Shown: positions 27,894 to 37,511, counted from the stretch's first letter. The stretch: 38,928 nucleotides of DNA from Actinomycetota bacterium (GCA_019347915.1 JAHWKL010000011.1:1-38928), one strand, 5' to 3'. Numbers and translations are program-made. The notes: a model not told the origin generated them from the letters alone.

Positions 27894-29240
27894 GTGCCCG
27901 ACCACCACGTCACCGACCGGCAGATCACCGTGTTCCTCGCCGACGACAACGTGATCGTCCGCGAGGGCGTCCGCGCCCTCATCGGCCTGGAGCCCGACCT
28001 GACCGTGGTGGGCACCGCCGGCGACTACGAAGGCCTGGTCTCGGGGGCCGAGGACACCTCGCCACAGGTGGTCGTGACCGACATCCGCATGCCGCCGACC
28101 TTCCAGCAGGAAGGCATCGACGCGGCCAAGCAGGTCCGCAAGCGGCATCCCGGCACCGGCGTGGTCGTCCTCTCCCAGTACGACGACCCCGAGTACGCCA
28201 TCTCGCTCCTGGGCGAGGGCTCGGCCGGGTACGCCTACCTGTTGAAGGACCGGCTGGCCGACGGCGACCAGCTGGCTCGGGCCATCCGTGAAGTGGCGAC
28301 CGGCGGCTCACTGCTCGACCCGTCCATCGTCGAGGCCATGGTGAACCCGGTCAGGTCGACCGGTGACCTGTCGCCGGCGGAGGAGGAACTGCTGCAGCTC
28401 GTCGCCGAGGGTCGACCGCTGAAGGCCATCGCCGCCGCCCAGGGCACCACCCCCGAGGCGATCGCCGATGGAGTGGAGAGCCTGTTCCTCAAGCTGGCCG
28501 AGGAGGCGAGCACGGGGGCGAGCAGCTCGCTGCGGCGCCTGCGCATGCTCCACCAGGCCATCGTGATGCGCGAGGAACAGGGTGAGACCCTGAGCCGGCT
28601 GCTGCCCGGCGGCGTGGCCGAGAAGCTGCGCCGGGAGGGCCGCCGGATCGGCGAGACGGAGACCCTCGACGTGACCGTGCTGATGTCCGACATCCGTGGC
28701 TACTCGACGATCGCCGAGCACGCCGACCCCTCGGTGCTGGCCGGCCAGCTGAACGAGCACCGAGCGGCGATGAACCAGGCCGTGCTGGGCGAGGGCGGGA
28801 CGGTGATGCAGTTCGTCGGTGACGCCGTGATGGCCGTGTTCGGCGCGCCTCTGGCCGAGGACGACCACGCCGGTCGGGCCGTCACCGCCGCCTGCGGGAT
28901 GCACATGGCTCAGGCGGCGGTGAACCAGCGATGGCGTGCGCATGGGCTGCCGGAGTTCGGACTCGGCATCGGCTTGTCGAGCGGCCGGGTGGCGGCTGCC
29001 CTACTGGGCTCCGACGAACGCCTGGAGTACAGCCTGGTCGGGGACGCGGTGAACCTGGCCCAGCGCCTCCAGCAGTGGGCGCAGGCAGGACAGACGGTGG
29101 TGAGCCAGCGCACGGCGGAGTTGCTGCCGGCATCACCACACAGCCTGGGCGTGGAGCTCGAGGCCCTCGAGCCCGCCCAGGTGAAGGGAAGAGACGCCAC
29201 GGTGCACGCCTACCGAGTCGTCACGGCGGTTCGTCCGTGA
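27894..29240 (+). CDS. response regulator receiver, degenerate LuxR-like HTH, class III adenylate/guanylate cyclase fusion
   Basis: Receiver VVVTDIRMPP (phospho-Asp) and LLKDRLAD; HTH-like LSPAEEELLQLVAEGRPLKAIAAAQGTTPEAIADGVESLFLKL; cyclase VTVLMSDIRGYSTIAEHADP...GGTVMQFVGDAVMAVFGAP...EYSLVGDAVNLAQRLQ. Confidence 0.9.
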   Translation: MPDHHVTDRQITVFLADDNVIVREGVRALIGLEPDLTVVGTAGDYEGLVSGAEDTSPQVVVTDIRMPPTFQQEGIDAAKQVRKRHPGTGVVVLSQYDDPEYAISLLGEGSAGYAYLLKDRLADGDQLARAIREVATGGSLLDPSIVEAMVNPVRSTGDLSPAEEELLQLVAEGRPLKAIAAAQGTTPEAIADGVESLFLKLAEEASTGASSSLRRLRMLHQAIVMREEQGETLSRLLPGGVAEKLRREGRRIGETETLDVTVLMSDIRGYSTIAEHADPSVLAGQLNEHRAAMNQAVLGEGGTVMQFVGDAVMAVFGAPLAEDDHAGRAVTAACGMHMAQAAVNQRWRAHGLPEFGLGIGLSSGRVAAALLGSDERLEYSLVGDAVNLAQRLQQWAQAGQTVVSQRTAELLPASPHSLGVELEALEPAQVKGRDATVHAYRVVTAVRP

Positions 29241-29352
29241 GGCACCTCGTGGTGGTGCCAGCATCACCGCGAGCTCGCATGCCTGCCCTCTTCCCGTCGG
29301 GCGGACGTTCTGGCTCAATGGGGGCCGATCGGGACGAGAGAGGACCAAGCCG

Positions 29353-30174
29353 ATGAGCACGAGCGGTACGGCAGAGGGGCTGGCAGCGGGGTCGGCAGAG
29401 GCGCTGGCAGAGAGGCCGGCAGCGGTGCTGGAGGTGACCGGCCTCCGCAAGACCTACGAGTCCGAGGGGGCGCCCGTACGGGCCCTGCGAGGCGTGACCA
29501 TGTCGATGGCGGCGGACGAGTTCGTCGCCGTCATGGGGCCCTCCGGGTGCGGCAAGTCGACGCTGCTGAACCTGGTGGCCGGGCTGGACACTCCCAGCGA
29601 GGGCGAGATCGTCCTCGCCGGTCAGTCCCTCGCCGACAAGGACGAGAACGAGCTGGCCCGCATTCGCCGGGCCCACATCGGGATCGTCTTCCAGTTCTTC
29701 AACCTGCTCGAGGGCATGAGCGTGCTGGAGAACGTCGCCCTGCCCGCCATCATCGCCGGCAGCCGGCGCAGACAGGCCGAGACCAGGGCCAGAGACCTTC
29801 TCGACCTCCTCGGGCTGGCCGACAAGGCCAAGAGCGCCCCCAGCGTCCTGTCCGGCGGCCAACGCCAGCGCCTGGCCATCGCCCGGGCACTGGCCAACAA
29901 GCCCACGCTCCTCCTGGCCGACGAGCCCACGGGAGCGCTCGACACCGCTGGCGGCCTCGAGGTGTTGGAGCTGTTCCGCCGGCTGCACTCCGACGGCCAG
30001 GCCATCATGATGGTGACCCACGACGAGGAGGTGGCCACGGCAGCCGACCGGATCGTCCGCATGCGCGACGGTCGCCTGGAGGGCGCGGCGGAGGCTCCGG
30101 TGGTGACCGCGGCGGGTGACGGCGACCCGCTGACCAGCTTCGGAACCCCCGCCGAGGCGTCACCGCCCGAATGA
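29353..30174 (+). CDS. ABC transporter ATP-binding protein (MacB/LolD type)
   Basis: Walker A GPSGCGKST, FQFFNLLEGMSVLENVALP, signature LSGGQRQR, Walker B LLLADEPTGALD. Confidence 0.92.
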   Translation: MSTSGTAEGLAAGSAEALAERPAAVLEVTGLRKTYESEGAPVRALRGVTMSMAADEFVAVMGPSGCGKSTLLNLVAGLDTPSEGEIVLAGQSLADKDENELARIRRAHIGIVFQFFNLLEGMSVLENVALPAIIAGSRRRQAETRARDLLDLLGLADKAKSAPSVLSGGQRQRLAIARALANKPTLLLADEPTGALDTAGGLEVLELFRRLHSDGQAIMMVTHDEEVATAADRIVRMRDGRLEGAAEAPVVTAAGDGDPLTSFGTPAEASPPE

Positions 30175-30175
30175 C

Positions 30176-32359
30176 ATGACCACGGCGCTCGACCGTACGA
30201 GCTCGACCTCGACCTCCACCTCCGACGGAGCGGCGCTGACGGCGACGGCCTTGTTCCGTACCGCCGGGCTGAGGCTCGCCATGGCGCCGGTCGCCATCGC
30301 GTCGGCGGTCGGCGCCGCCGTGCTCGCACGGGGCGCGAGTGAGGCCGACACGGCCGTGCTGTACGCGGTGACGGTGACGGCGTGGGCGGTCGCCGGCGTG
30401 ATGATCACCATTCGCCGTCCCGGCGAGCGCCAGGGCCAGTTGGTCCTGGGGGCCTCGCTGGCGGGGGCGGTGGCGGTCCTGGCCGCCGCCGTGGTGTGGG
30501 CTGCCGGTGACGGTCGGGAGGTGCCCACCCTGGTCGAGGCCGCGCTCCTCGCCCGACCCGTGGCGCTGGGCCTGCTGGTGGCGGCGGGGATGCACGTGCT
30601 GTTGACGCTGCCCGACGGCAGGTGCGGCATCGGCCGGATCGTGGTCGCTGGCGGCTACGCCACCGGCGCGGTCACCGGGCTGCTGCTGTGGCTGTACCGC
30701 CCGTCCCTCCCTTTGTGGCCCATCGCCGTGGAGGCGGTCCTGGCCGGCGCCATCGGCCTGGGCGGCTCCCACCGCCGGTACCGGCGGGCAACCGGCCTCG
30801 AGCGCCAGCGCATGCAGTGGTTCGGGTGGGCGGTGGCGGTGGGGGTCGAGGTCGCCGTGATCGCCGTTGCCCTCCGTCTTCTCTGGGGTTGGCCGGACGG
30901 CGGCGCCGGCATCGCCATGGCCGCCACCCTGCCCATCCCCCTGGCCCTGGCGCTGGGATCCTCAAAGAGGCTGATCGGCCGGGTCGACGCCCTGCTGGCC
31001 CACACCGTCTCACTGGCCGGGCTCAGCGGGGTCGTGGCCGCCGTGTACCTGGTCATCGTCCTGGGCCTGGGACGGGTCCCGACCGACACCGATCGGCCCC
31101 TGCTGGGCCTGTCGATGGTGGCCGCCGCCGTGGCCGCCGTGCTCTACCTCCCGGCACGCCAGCGCCTGGCCGAGTTCTCGAACCGCCTGGTCTACGGCGA
31201 GCGAGAGCCGCCCGACCAGGTGCTCAAGACCTTCGGCAGCCGTCTGTCGCGGGCGATCCCCCTCGACGAGCTCCTGCTCCAGGTGGCCGAGTCGCTGCGC
31301 AAGACCCTGTCGCTCACGGTCGCCGAGATCTGGACGGGCTCGGAGGGCCGGCTCGAACGGTCGGTCTCGGTGCCCGATGCCCCGCCGACCCGTCTGGTGC
31401 TGGCCCCCGACGAAGAGGCGGTGGTGGCCCGGGCCGGCGTGTCGGGCTCGGCGTGGGTCAAGGTCTGGATGAGCGGTCTGCTGGCGGGGCGGGAGAGCTC
31501 GGCCCTGCGGGTGGCGCCCATCACCCACTCGGGCCACCTCCTCGGGCTCATCGTCGCCGTCCGGCCCCCCGCCGGCGACGCCTTCAACGAGGAAGAGGAC
31601 CGGACCCTCACCGAGCTGGCCCGCCAGCTCGGCCTCGCCCTGCACAACGTCCAGCTCGACTCCGCCCTGCAGTCCACGCTCGACGAGGTCCGCCGCCAGG
31701 CGGAGGAGCTGCAAGCCTCCCGGTCCCGCATCGTCGCTGCGTCCGACGCCGCCCGCCGGCAGATCGAGCGCAACCTCCACGACGGCGCCCAGCAGCACCT
31801 GGTGGCCCTGGCCGTCAACCTCCGTCTGGCCCGGCAGATCGCCGAGAGCGATCTCGAGGTGGCCAAGGAGATGCTCGAGCAGCTCGGGCACGACCTCCAG
31901 GACGCGGTCCAGGAGCTGCGCAACCTGGCCCACGGGATCTACCCGCCGCTCCTGGTCGACCGGGGCCTACCCGAGGCCCTCTCCGCCGCCGGCGGCCGTT
32001 CCGCTCTCCCCACCCGGGTCGTCGCCGACGGCATCGGTCGCTACTCGCCCGAGGTGGAGGCGGCGGTGTACTTCTGCTGCCTCGAAGCCATGCAGAACGC
32101 CGGCAAGCACGCCGGGGACGGGTCGACCATCACGGTCCGGGTGTGGGAGGAGGCCGGTGCCCTCCTCTTCGAGGTGGCCGACGACGGGGCCGGGTTCGAC
32201 CCCTCCGGCCGCGTCACCCCGGGCGCCGGCTTCGTCAACATGGGCGACCGCGTCGGCGCCATCGGTGGCACGTTCGGCGTGCAGTCCGCTCCCGGCCGTG
32301 GAACCCGGGTGTCGGGGCGGATCCCCCTACCGGCCGGGAGCGAGCAGGCCACGTCGTGA
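30176..32359 (+). CDS. multi-TM sensor histidine kinase with GAF-like region (HisKA_3/NarX type)
   Basis: SDAARRQIERNLHDGAQQHLVALAVNLRLARQ (H-box), LEAMQNAGKHA (N-box), VADDGAGFD (G1), GAGFVNMGDRVGAIGGTF (G2). Confidence 0.92.
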   Translation: MTTALDRTSSTSTSTSDGAALTATALFRTAGLRLAMAPVAIASAVGAAVLARGASEADTAVLYAVTVTAWAVAGVMITIRRPGERQGQLVLGASLAGAVAVLAAAVVWAAGDGREVPTLVEAALLARPVALGLLVAAGMHVLLTLPDGRCGIGRIVVAGGYATGAVTGLLLWLYRPSLPLWPIAVEAVLAGAIGLGGSHRRYRRATGLERQRMQWFGWAVAVGVEVAVIAVALRLLWGWPDGGAGIAMAATLPIPLALALGSSKRLIGRVDALLAHTVSLAGLSGVVAAVYLVIVLGLGRVPTDTDRPLLGLSMVAAAVAAVLYLPARQRLAEFSNRLVYGEREPPDQVLKTFGSRLSRAIPLDELLLQVAESLRKTLSLTVAEIWTGSEGRLERSVSVPDAPPTRLVLAPDEEAVVARAGVSGSAWVKVWMSGLLAGRESSALRVAPITHSGHLLGLIVAVRPPAGDAFNEEEDRTLTELARQLGLALHNVQLDSALQSTLDEVRRQAEELQASRSRIVAASDAARRQIERNLHDGAQQHLVALAVNLRLARQIAESDLEVAKEMLEQLGHDLQDAVQELRNLAHGIYPPLLVDRGLPEALSAAGGRSALPTRVVADGIGRYSPEVEAAVYFCCLEAMQNAGKHAGDGSTITVRVWEEAGALLFEVADDGAGFDPSGRVTPGAGFVNMGDRVGAIGGTFGVQSAPGRGTRVSGRIPLPAGSEQATS

Positions 32360-34710
32360 GGGCGGCGATCGCCCTCTGGGTGCGCAGCGAGGTGGGCCGG
32401 CGCTGGAAGGCGCTGGTCGCCCTGGGCATCATGGCCGGTCTCGTCGGCGGGCTGGCGATGGCGGCGGTGGCCGGCGCCCGGCGCACGGATACGGCCTACC
32501 AGCGCTACCGCGAGGCCACCGGCCGGGCCGACGCCATCGTCTTCGGCACCCTCGCCGGCATCTTCCCTGCCGACTACACGGCGGTGCGGGACCTTCCCGA
32601 GGTGGAGGACGCCGGCGAGTTCACCCTTGCCCCGCTCGGTGTGGAGGGGTTCCCCACGCTGGGGCAACTCGCTCCCAACGACGACCGGCTGTACCGCACG
32701 GTCGCCAGCCCGCTGCTGGTGGCCGGGCGGCTTCCCGATCCGGGCCGGGCCGACGAGCTGGTGGTCAACCGCAGCGCGGCCAGAGAGCTCGGCCTCGGCG
32801 TCGGGGACCGTGTGAGGGTCCTGTCGTCCACCGAGTTGTTCGACCCAACAGCACCGCTCGGCACCGGTCCGTCGGTCGAGGCCACGGTCGTCGGTATCGG
32901 AACCTCCGTCATGGAGTTCATCTTCCTCGACGGCGGCGAGGAACACGCGTTCTTTCCCAGCGCCGCCCTGCTGGGCGACCACCCGGAGATACCGCGGGCC
33001 GGCAACCTGGTGGTCCGTCTGCGCCAGGGTGCCGACGTCGCCGCGTTCGGTCGCCGCGCCGCGGAAGCCATGGGCGTGCCCTATCTCCCCGTTCGCGACC
33101 TGGCCGAGGACACCAAGCGGATCACTCACGCCACCGACCTGGAACGCACCGCGCTGCTGCTCTTCGCCGCCGCCGTGGCGTTGGCGGGCATCGTGCTGGT
33201 CGGGCAGGCCCTCAGCCGGTCCATCTACGCCCTGGCCCAGCCGGCCTCGGCGCTGCGCGCCCTCGGTTTCACCCGCAAGGGGCTCGTCTCCGGGTTGGCG
33301 CTGCCCCTGTCGCTGACCGCGGCCACGGGCGCGCTGACGGCCCTGGGAACCGCGCCTGCCCTGTCCCAGTGGTTCCCCATCGGCCTGGCCGGGCGGCTCG
33401 AACCCGATCGGGGTTTGCACGCCGACTGGCCCGTGGTCCTCGCCGGTGCGGTGATGATCGGGCTCATGGTGATGGTTGGTGCGGGCCTGTCGGCGGTGCG
33501 GGCAACCAGCTCACGCACCCGAGCGGTCGTCGCCACCGGACGCTCCCCAGTGGCGGCCCTCCGCCGGCTGCGCGCAACCCCGCTACCCGCGGTCATCGGC
33601 GCCGGACTGGCGCTGGAGCGGGGCGAGGGCGAACGAGCCCTGCCGGTACGCCCGGCCCTGGCCGGCACCGTCGCCGCCGTGCTGGGCGTGGTCGGCGCCT
33701 TCGGGCTGCTGCACGGGATCGACGACGCCCTGGCCCGACCGGAGCGATCGGGGCAGTTCTGGCATGCCGCACTGCTGCCCGGTGAAGGCCAGCCAGTGGA
33801 GGAGCTGATGACAGCCGTCGCCGCCGCCGAGGGGGTGAGCGACGTCTACCTCGTTCGGAACTCCGACGTCGATCTCGACGGTGTCGGCGTGGCGCTCTAC
33901 GCCCTCACGCCCCACCGGGGCAGCCGGACGTTCACGGTGCTGGAGGGGCGCCCACCGGTGACCCCCGACGAGATCGTGCTCGGGCCGGCGACCGCCCATG
34001 CCCTGGGCAAGGAGGTCGGTGACCCTGTGCTCGTGGAAGGAGCCGCCGCCCGTGAGGTCCGGGTGGTCGGGAAGGGCCTGTTCACGCAGACGCCCCACTT
34101 CTCCTTCGACCAGGGTGCCTGGATGTCGGTCGACGGGTTCGATGCGGTGGCACCTCCCGGCGACGGGGCGAGGGACGAAGGGGTCCTGGCCCGCTTCGCG
34201 CCGGGCGTGCCCGTCGAGGCAGGCATCGCCGGGCTGGCGGAGCGGCTCGGCTCGAACGTCGAGATCGAGCCCGCCGGGCTGCCCCAGGACGTGGCCTTGC
34301 TCGGCAACGTCCGCATCCTGCCCAAGGCGCTGGCCGGCTTCCTGGTGCTCCTCGGCGTCGGAGCCCTCGGCCACGTGCTGGCCACCGCGGTGCGCCGGCG
34401 GCGTCACGACCTGGCCGTGCTGCGGGCCCTGGGCTTCCGGCCGCTGCAGGTGGGCGGTTGCGTGGCCTGGCAGGCGGTCACGGTGTCGTCGGTGGCCCTG
34501 GTGGTCGGCATCCCCCTCGGCATCGCCGCCGGCCGCTGGTCGTGGCGATGGGTGGCCGACGCCACTCCCTTGCTGTACATCCCACCCCTGGCCACCACTG
34601 TCGTGGTCCTGTCGGTACCGGCCGCACTGGTGCTGGCCGGCGTGATGGCTGCGCTGCCCGCCCGCCGCGCCGCCCGACTGCGCCCGGCCGACGTCCTGCG
34701 CGCCGAGTAG
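32356..34710 (+). CDS. FtsX/MacB-like ABC transporter permease
   Basis: 785 aa, GTG start overlapping the kinase stop (GTGA); WVRSEVGRRWKALVALGIMAGLVGGLAMAAVAGARRTDTAYQRYREA...LPARRAARLRPADVLRAE. Confidence 0.87.
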   Translation: MRAAIALWVRSEVGRRWKALVALGIMAGLVGGLAMAAVAGARRTDTAYQRYREATGRADAIVFGTLAGIFPADYTAVRDLPEVEDAGEFTLAPLGVEGFPTLGQLAPNDDRLYRTVASPLLVAGRLPDPGRADELVVNRSAARELGLGVGDRVRVLSSTELFDPTAPLGTGPSVEATVVGIGTSVMEFIFLDGGEEHAFFPSAALLGDHPEIPRAGNLVVRLRQGADVAAFGRRAAEAMGVPYLPVRDLAEDTKRITHATDLERTALLLFAAAVALAGIVLVGQALSRSIYALAQPASALRALGFTRKGLVSGLALPLSLTAATGALTALGTAPALSQWFPIGLAGRLEPDRGLHADWPVVLAGAVMIGLMVMVGAGLSAVRATSSRTRAVVATGRSPVAALRRLRATPLPAVIGAGLALERGEGERALPVRPALAGTVAAVLGVVGAFGLLHGIDDALARPERSGQFWHAALLPGEGQPVEELMTAVAAAEGVSDVYLVRNSDVDLDGVGVALYALTPHRGSRTFTVLEGRPPVTPDEIVLGPATAHALGKEVGDPVLVEGAAAREVRVVGKGLFTQTPHFSFDQGAWMSVDGFDAVAPPGDGARDEGVLARFAPGVPVEAGIAGLAERLGSNVEIEPAGLPQDVALLGNVRILPKALAGFLVLLGVGALGHVLATAVRRRRHDLAVLRALGFRPLQVGGCVAWQAVTVSSVALVVGIPLGIAAGRWSWRWVADATPLLYIPPLATTVVVLSVPAALVLAGVMAALPARRAARLRPADVLRAE

Positions 34711-34721
34711 AGGTCCACGTC

Positions 34722-37109
34722 GTGCGGGGGGTGCTCTTCCTGCTCGGAACGTGGCGGCGGCGGCGGCGGGCCGCCCTGGCTGGCGTCGCCCTCCTTGGGG
34801 CGGTGTCGCTCGGCTTCGTGTTGCTGGCCGGCCTCGGCGCCCACCGCTCGGGCACGGGCTGGGAGAGCCTGCGCCGTCGGACCCTGGACGGAGACGCCAT
34901 CCTCGACGTCACGTCGTTCGATGCCGCCCTCCGGGTCTCCGCAGGCGCGCGACGGGTCCCGGGCGTCGCCGAGGCCGTCGCCTTGGCCCTCGCTCCGCTG
35001 GTGCCCGAAGGCCGAGCGGACCTGCTCCCCGGGGCCCTCCTCACCCTCGAGCCCGGAGGGTTCGAGGAGGTGATGCGACCCGTGATCACCGCCGGCCGGC
35101 GTGCCAATCAGGGACTGGTTGAGGAGGTCGTCGTCAACGAGGTCTTCGTCGAAGTCGCCGGGCTCGGCCCCGGCGACCGGTTCACCATGGTCGACCCCCT
35201 CGGCCTCGTCAGCCAGGAGGTCACGATCGTCGGGGTCGGCGTGGTGGCGAACGACTTCAGCCTGGGCGCCGGGTACCCGGTCGCCTACCCGACCATCGCC
35301 TTCACCCAGGCATGGGAGGCACCGCTGCGGCAGATCATCGACGATGCGTTCGGCGCCGCCGTCTTCGTGACCCATAGCGCGGGCGCCGATGGCTCCCAGG
35401 TACGGGCTCGGCTGATCGACTCCGTGCCGGGCAGCGACCTGGTCGAGGTGAGCGATGTGTCGGTCACGGCCGCCCAAGTCGTCGACACGCTCAGGTTGCA
35501 GCGCAACGGTTACCTCGCCCTCGCTGTCGTGGGCGGTGTGGCGACGTTGTCGATCCTTGCGCTGGTGCTGGCGCGGGTCACTCGGACGCAGCCGACCGAG
35601 GCCAATGCGCTCGCGGCACTGGGGTTCACCGGGCGCGACCTGCGGCTTGCCGTCCTCGTTCCGGGAGCACTCGCCGCCGCCGCCGCCCTTGTCGGGGCGA
35701 CCGTGGTCGTCGCCCTGAGCGAGAGCCTGGTGCCTACCGGCCTGGCCCACAGGGTCGGTGCCGGGCGAGACGTCAGCGACGACGCCGGGTTCTTCGCCGT
35801 GTCGACGATTGGGGCCGCCGCCGCACTGGCCAGCCTTGTCGCCGCGGTGGCATGGCGTGCTACCCGCGAGGTGTCGAGCGCAGCGCCGCCGGCGCGGCCA
35901 CGGTCGGGTGCCCTGGCGTGGCCGTCCGTGGGAGCAGGCCTGCGGGCGGCCACCGGCGGCCTCGCCTCCGCCGGTCGCCGGCACGCATGGGCCACGGGTG
36001 CGACCGTGGCCATCGCCTGCATCGGCATCGTCGCCATCGACGTCGTCGGGGAATCACGGGAGGGCCTGCGCGCCGACCTCTCGCGAACGGGAAAGTTCTT
36101 CGACGTCTACCTCTTCGGCTACACCGACCCGGCGGCTGCGGCAGCCGACCGGGAAGCGCTCCTGGCGTCACCTTCGGTCACCGGCCTCGCCACCATCGAG
36201 TCGTTCCGGGCGCGGGTCGACGGTCTCGGGATCGCCGGCATCTCGGTGATCACCCACAAGGGCGGTCTGGCGACGACCATCGTCGAGGGCCGGGCCCCGG
36301 TGGGCGACGACGAGTTAGTGGCGTCCGCCCCCTTCCTGCGCCGGCTCCACCGTGGGGTGGGCGACACTGTGGAGTTCTCCGGCCCCGCCGGCACACGACG
36401 GTTCCGTGTCGTCGGCGCCGCCGCCCTGCCCTACGTCGCGTCCACGGCCGTCATCGGCGAGCAGGTGGCCGTGACCGCCGAAGCCGGGCGAGCTCTGGGC
36501 ATCGAACCCGAGTTCTTCGCCATCGCCGCCGACGTGGCCCGCCCGGCGCTCCTGCGCCAGGTACGCGCCGGCTACGACAGGATCGACGCGTGCGACACGC
36601 CGGCCATCCTTCGCATACTCGGCGTCGACCGGCTGGAAGGCCCGGCGAGCGGAGGGGTGTCCCTGTGCGTCCCCCGGACCGACCAACGCGTGTTGAACCT
36701 CGACGAGCTGGGGGCGCTCCCGGGCGCGGCCGCGGGGCTTTTCGCCGTCCTCGGCGTGGCCGGGCTGGCCTACCTCCTCAGCGCCTCGTTCCGCCAGGCC
36801 CGGAGGGACCTCGCCGTCCTGCGAGTGCTCGGCTTCACCCGCCGGCAGTCGACCACCACCGTCCTCGTCCAGGCCGCGGCGGTCGCGCTCGTCGGAGCGT
36901 TGCTGGCACTGCCCATCGGCGTCGCCCTCGGTCGCGCCGCATGGCGGGGGGCGGCCGACGGCATTGGCATCATGGTCGTGCCCGAGGTGTCGCTGGCCGG
37001 GACGCTCGGGGTGGCGGCGGGAGCAGTGGCCGTCGCCGGTGTGCTGGCAATACCCTTCGCCGCCAGAACCGTCCGACACGCCCCGGGAAAGCTGCTCCGG
37101 ACCGAGTAA
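34722..37109 (+). CDS. FtsX/MacB-like ABC transporter permease, divergent paralogue
   Basis: 796 aa, GTG start; VRGVLFLLGTWRRRRRAALAGVALLGAVSLGFVLLAGLGAHRSGTGWESLRRR...LAVLRVLGFTRRQSTTTVLVQAAAVALVGALLALPIGVALGR. Confidence 0.85.
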   Translation: MRGVLFLLGTWRRRRRAALAGVALLGAVSLGFVLLAGLGAHRSGTGWESLRRRTLDGDAILDVTSFDAALRVSAGARRVPGVAEAVALALAPLVPEGRADLLPGALLTLEPGGFEEVMRPVITAGRRANQGLVEEVVVNEVFVEVAGLGPGDRFTMVDPLGLVSQEVTIVGVGVVANDFSLGAGYPVAYPTIAFTQAWEAPLRQIIDDAFGAAVFVTHSAGADGSQVRARLIDSVPGSDLVEVSDVSVTAAQVVDTLRLQRNGYLALAVVGGVATLSILALVLARVTRTQPTEANALAALGFTGRDLRLAVLVPGALAAAAALVGATVVVALSESLVPTGLAHRVGAGRDVSDDAGFFAVSTIGAAAALASLVAAVAWRATREVSSAAPPARPRSGALAWPSVGAGLRAATGGLASAGRRHAWATGATVAIACIGIVAIDVVGESREGLRADLSRTGKFFDVYLFGYTDPAAAAADREALLASPSVTGLATIESFRARVDGLGIAGISVITHKGGLATTIVEGRAPVGDDELVASAPFLRRLHRGVGDTVEFSGPAGTRRFRVVGAAALPYVASTAVIGEQVAVTAEAGRALGIEPEFFAIAADVARPALLRQVRAGYDRIDACDTPAILRILGVDRLEGPASGGVSLCVPRTDQRVLNLDELGALPGAAAGLFAVLGVAGLAYLLSASFRQARRDLAVLRVLGFTRRQSTTTVLVQAAAVALVGALLALPIGVALGRAAWRGAADGIGIMVVPEVSLAGTLGVAAGAVAVAGVLAIPFAARTVRHAPGKLLRTE

Positions 37110-37118
37110 CGGCCCCGC

Positions 37119-37511
37119 CTACATCGCCAGCCGGCCACCGGCGCGTTGTGCCCACACGTCCTCGAGCACCCGGGGGCCGAAGTCCTCCTTGTGAACGTAG
37201 GCCAGGGCACCGGAGGTGCCCGCGTCGGCCGGGAGGTCCTCGGCCTGGTAGGTGGAGAGCAGGACCACCGCCACCTCCGGCCATCCCGAGGTGATGCGAC
37301 GGGTGGCCTCGATGCCGCTGATCCCGCCCATGTTGATGTCCATCAGGACCAGCTGGGGCACCAGGGCGCCGGCGAGCTCCACCGCCTCCTCGCCCGACTC
37401 AGCCTCCCCGACGACCTCGAACCCGCCGGTGATCTTGACCACGGCCGCAGCCGCCCGGCGGAACGGCGCCTGATCGTCGACGATCAGGACGGAGACGGCC
37501 TCGGTGCCCAT
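37119..37511 (-). CDS. single-domain response regulator (receiver only)
   Basis: VSVLIVDDQAPFRRAAAAVV...PQLVLMDINMGGISGIEATRRI...LLSTYQAED...AYVHKEDFGPRVLEDVW; no output domain. Confidence 0.88.
   Translation of the reverse strand: MGTEAVSVLIVDDQAPFRRAAAAVVKITGGFEVVGEAESGEEAVELAGALVPQLVLMDINMGGISGIEATRRITSGWPEVAVVLLSTYQAEDLPADAGTSGALAYVHKEDFGPRVLEDVWAQRAGGRLAM
37276..37363. repeat. 88-bp arm of an exact inverted repeat (other arm at 38841..38928)
   Basis: Reverse complement of the last 88 bases of the window, read base by base. Confidence 0.95.

Noticed and set aside
29368-29425. Repeated GGCAG at roughly 12-bp spacing at the ATPase 5' end
   Set aside because: Irregular spacing (11-13 bp), encodes an Ala/Glu-rich N-terminal extension; low-complexity coding sequence rather than a regulatory array.
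30622-34710. 1362-aa ORF
   Set aside because: The first ~580 codons are an out-of-frame reading of the histidine kinase (low-complexity R/G/P-rich); only 32356..34710 is a real gene (FtsX permease, GTG start).
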